A stretch of DNA of 16,079 nt, from the NCBI GenBank assembly GCA_003153655.1, contig PMAK01000277.1, positions 1 to 16,079 of the forward strand, given 5' to 3'. Under the pieces are notes generated by a model. The model had not been told where the DNA came from. It ran no database searches and was given only the letters and a program-made list of their open reading frames with translations. The position numbers and the translations under genes are program-made. The first letter of the stretch is position 1. Each line of letters begins with the position of its first letter. The stretch is from Phycisphaerales bacterium (GTDB taxonomy: Bacteria; Planctomycetota; Phycisphaerae; Tepidisphaerales; Tepidisphaeraceae). This document shows, one piece after another, positions 14,175 through 16,079 of this stretch.

Positions 14175-15740
14175 ATGAGTCAATACGCGACAAATTACGA
14201 TTACGGAGCGAGCGATCTCGCCGAGCCATTGGATTACACGGCTCCCGCGGCGGATCCGGGTCGATCAAAAATGACCCCGTTGCTGCTCATTCCGTCACTG
14301 GGATTGTCAGGTATCGCCTGGATGGCGGGGGGACTGTCGCCCCTGACCGACATGAGCTTTCTGCTCCTCACCATCGTCTGCATGGTTTTGCTGGTGCGTG
14401 AGCTGCTCATGTTTACCCAGCGATGGGGATTGGGCGGCGTCGTGCTTTACGCCGGTTCGCTGGTTTGGTTCTGCTTCGACTATTTAACATTCTGGTTTAT
14501 GAATCCGGAAAAAGCGGCGCAAACCGGATTCACCAACGCGATAGTGGCCAAGGCCGCTTTTTTCACGATCCTGTTTATCTGCTCCATGATGATCGGCCTG
14601 AATATCAGAAAGGGCCGATTTTTCGTCCGGCTCATGGAAAAAACGCCTGACATCCGCACGTCGGGAATTGGCTTCATTCTAGTCTTGATCCTGTTCGTGA
14701 TTGGCATCTGTCCGTTTTTTCTGTTCACCTCGGAACCGTGGTACACGGCGATTTATCATCAGTTCACCTCCGGCCGCGGCGGGCATGGTGTGGCCTGGAC
14801 CGTCGGTCGAACCGGAAACGTTAACTACAATTGGGGCGCGTACGTCGCGCAAATCCTCCAGATTGGAAAGGTTGGTTCGATCTACGCGATCCTTTGGGTT
14901 ATCCTGGTTTCCAAAAATATATTGCCACGGATCGTCGGGGTGGCGATCTGGCTACTGTGGCTGCTACTGGGAACAGGCACGGGCACTCGGGGTGAAGTGA
15001 TAGCCTCGATGCTTCCGGTGGTGTTTGCGTTCCATCTCAAATACAGCGCTATCGCCGCGGCCTATTCGAAAAAGATAAGTATTCGAGCTTATGTCATAGC
15101 GGGAGTGCTGTTGCTGATCACACTCATAGTCGTGCAGTTTCAGATAACCTTTCGGAACGAGGGATTTCTCAATAAATCACTGGAAGATGTGAAGGAAAAA
15201 ATCGAGGGAAACAGCATGTTCTCGGAGGGGCTGATGGGGTATAGGCTGATTCCCGACCGATTCAACTATTTCCATAACGCGTTTTACGTCGAGGGAGCCA
15301 TCCGTCCAATCCCGGACACCATCTTCTGGTTCTTCGTATCGCCGATGCCCCGCGCCCTGTGGCATTCCAAACCGATCGATCCCGCGTGGAAATGGTACAA
15401 CGAGGTCGTCACGGGCGATCCGAACGGCACCGAAGGCACCACGATCGCCACCGGCGCATCTGGATATTGGTTTATCCGGTACGGTCCTTTCGGACTTATC
15501 GAAGGCGGAATTTTGATTGGCTGGCTGATGTCTTACGGAGAAATGCTCTTTCTCTCCTGCAATGGCCGGCTGAATCTTCTCCTATTCGTGCTAGGCTGGG
15601 AAACGTGGCTATTTCGTGGCTTCAGAGGATTTGGTTTTAACGACCTTGACGCGCTGCTCGTCGGTTTTATTGCTCTGTCACTGCTAACCTTGGTCGCAAA
15701 CGTCTTCGGCGGTGTACCGGCGCAGATGGAATCAGCTTGA
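14175..15740 (+). CDS. O-antigen polymerase (Wzy)-like multi-pass membrane protein
   Basis: 521 residues with about ten hydrophobic helices. The N-terminal ~30 residues are polar and Tyr/Asp/Ala-rich (MSQYATNYDYGASDLAEP). Helices are visible at ~35-52, 60-78, 87-105, 122-142 and 165-185, with further ones in the middle and C-terminal third. Extramembrane stretches lie at ~187-225 (SEPWYTAIYHQFTSGRGGHG) and ~320-430 (QITFRNEGFLNKSLEDVKEK, RLIPDRFNYFHNAFYVEGAI). Wzy-type proteins join undecaprenyl-linked repeat units on the periplasmic side, and a large loop between helices in the second half is typical. Sequence conservation in this family is weak, so the call rests on topology, a motif-like GTRGEVIASMLP segment and the surrounding glycosyltransferases. 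It could instead be an exosortase-free EPS membrane protein of the same broad superfamily. It follows the sulfotransferase-GT4 fusion on the same strand. Confidence 0.65.
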   Translation: MSQYATNYDYGASDLAEPLDYTAPAADPGRSKMTPLLLIPSLGLSGIAWMAGGLSPLTDMSFLLLTIVCMVLLVRELLMFTQRWGLGGVVLYAGSLVWFCFDYLTFWFMNPEKAAQTGFTNAIVAKAAFFTILFICSMMIGLNIRKGRFFVRLMEKTPDIRTSGIGFILVLILFVIGICPFFLFTSEPWYTAIYHQFTSGRGGHGVAWTVGRTGNVNYNWGAYVAQILQIGKVGSIYAILWVILVSKNILPRIVGVAIWLLWLLLGTGTGTRGEVIASMLPVVFAFHLKYSAIAAAYSKKISIRAYVIAGVLLLITLIVVQFQITFRNEGFLNKSLEDVKEKIEGNSMFSEGLMGYRLIPDRFNYFHNAFYVEGAIRPIPDTIFWFFVSPMPRALWHSKPIDPAWKWYNEVVTGDPNGTEGTTIATGASGYWFIRYGPFGLIEGGILIGWLMSYGEMLFLSCNGRLNLLLFVLGWETWLFRGFRGFGFNDLDALLVGFIALSLLTLVANVFGGVPAQMESA

Positions 15741-15941
15741 TTTATTTTCCCATGATTTGAATATATCGCGTGCTGAGGGGAGCGGTATCCTGCCTATCCT
15801 CGTTTTGAATTCGCTAACGGCAAACCGCGTGATCGGACACCGAGACCGAAGAACATCTGGCTGAAAAGGCGGGTAACGGGGTACAATTCCACCGGCGGCG
15901 AGGCGACGCTGGTTTTAACCTATAAAAAGCGAGGGATAGGG
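15741..15941 (+). other. 201-base intergenic region, TACAAT box only
   Basis: No open frame with coding character is seen. TACAAT at 15882-15887 is a good -10 match but has no acceptable -35. No strong hairpin with a U-tract follows the polymerase gene. GGGATAGGG directly before ATG 15942 serves as a purine-rich ribosome site for the next gene. Confidence 0.3.
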
Positions 15942-16079
15942 ATGGGATTGGACAACGGTTCAAAACAGCGTGGGCTTATTGTCATCATATTAATCGCGAG
16001 TATTTTGAGATTTGCCGATTTCCCGCCGCGTTATGTTCAGCGTGACTTTGACGAGCGAGCGTATGTTGAAGGGGGACTG
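15942..16079 (+). CDS. Probable family 39-type membrane glycosyltransferase, 5' fragment
   Basis: 46 codons are visible before the right edge. A short polar head (MGLDNGSKQR) leads into a hydrophobic helix (GLIVIILIASILRFADF), then PPRYVQRDFDERAYVEGGL. A first transmembrane helix followed by a periplasmic loop with an acidic DE..Y pattern is how PMT/ArnT-like (GT39, GT-C) enzymes begin; they transfer sugars from polyprenyl-phosphate donors outside the inner membrane. A purine-rich ribosome site precedes the ATG. The fragment is too short to exclude another GT-C family, but its place after a polymerase-like gene fits a surface glycan role. Confidence 0.5.
   Translation, partial: MGLDNGSKQRGLIVIILIASILRFADFPPRYVQRDFDERAYVEGGL

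Overview
The window is two unlike pieces of DNA joined at about base 2667. Bases 1 to ~2665 are very GC-rich (43 of 60 bases in 2161-2220) and carry a histidine-degradation locus: hutF running off the left edge on the minus strand, then a DUF3999-like membrane protein and hutI on the plus strand, overlapping by 4 bases. From ~2667 onward the base composition drops (33 of 60 in 3181-3240), codon use loosens, and the content becomes cell-envelope and polysaccharide biosynthesis. Both genes at the joint are cut: hutI lacks its last ~35 residues and lpxK lacks its first ~10-20. The simplest reading is a chimeric metagenomic contig, so the two pieces should not be treated as one organism.

The right piece encodes lipid A tetraacyldisaccharide 4'-kinase (LpxK), so it comes from a Gram-negative bacterium with lipid A. 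Multi-domain envelope enzymes, intergenic heptamer arrays (CAAATGA/CCAATGG) and a GmhB-like phosphatase with a membrane tail suggest a Planctomycetota (Phycisphaerae-like) or other PVC lineage. That is inference, because no taxonomic marker gene is present. The left piece is a high-GC bacterium of unknown phylum.

Layout of the right piece: (a) 2667-5723 plus strand: lpxK, an S4-less TlyA/FtsJ-like methyltransferase, an exported DsbD N-terminal-domain protein and an exported redoxin. (b) 5753-7788 minus strand: a family-4 glycosyltransferase followed by a GmhB-like HAD phosphatase with a two-helix membrane tail. (c) 7927-9492 plus: a WaaE-like family-2 glycosyltransferase fused to a WcaF-like acetyltransferase. 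(d) 9594-10379 plus: a membrane DUF4118-like/PAS sensor with no kinase or other output domain. (e) 10384-11556 minus: a second family-4 glycosyltransferase. (f) 11748-14006 plus: a sulfotransferase fused to a third family-4 glycosyltransferase. (g) 14175-15740 plus: a Wzy/O-antigen-polymerase-like membrane protein. (h) 15942 to the edge: the start of a probable family-39-type membrane glycosyltransferase.

Together (b), (c) and (e)-(h) look like a locus that builds, decorates (acetyl and probably sulfate groups) and polymerises a surface glycan or LPS-linked polysaccharide. The most unusual features are the two enzyme fusions in which a glycosyltransferase shares a chain with a decorating enzyme, the membrane-tailed phosphatase that has lost its zinc site, and the heptamer arrays that supply gene ends and sit next to gene starts. 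No rRNA, tRNA, CRISPR array or insertion sequence was seen. No gene-free stretch exceeds 300 bases.
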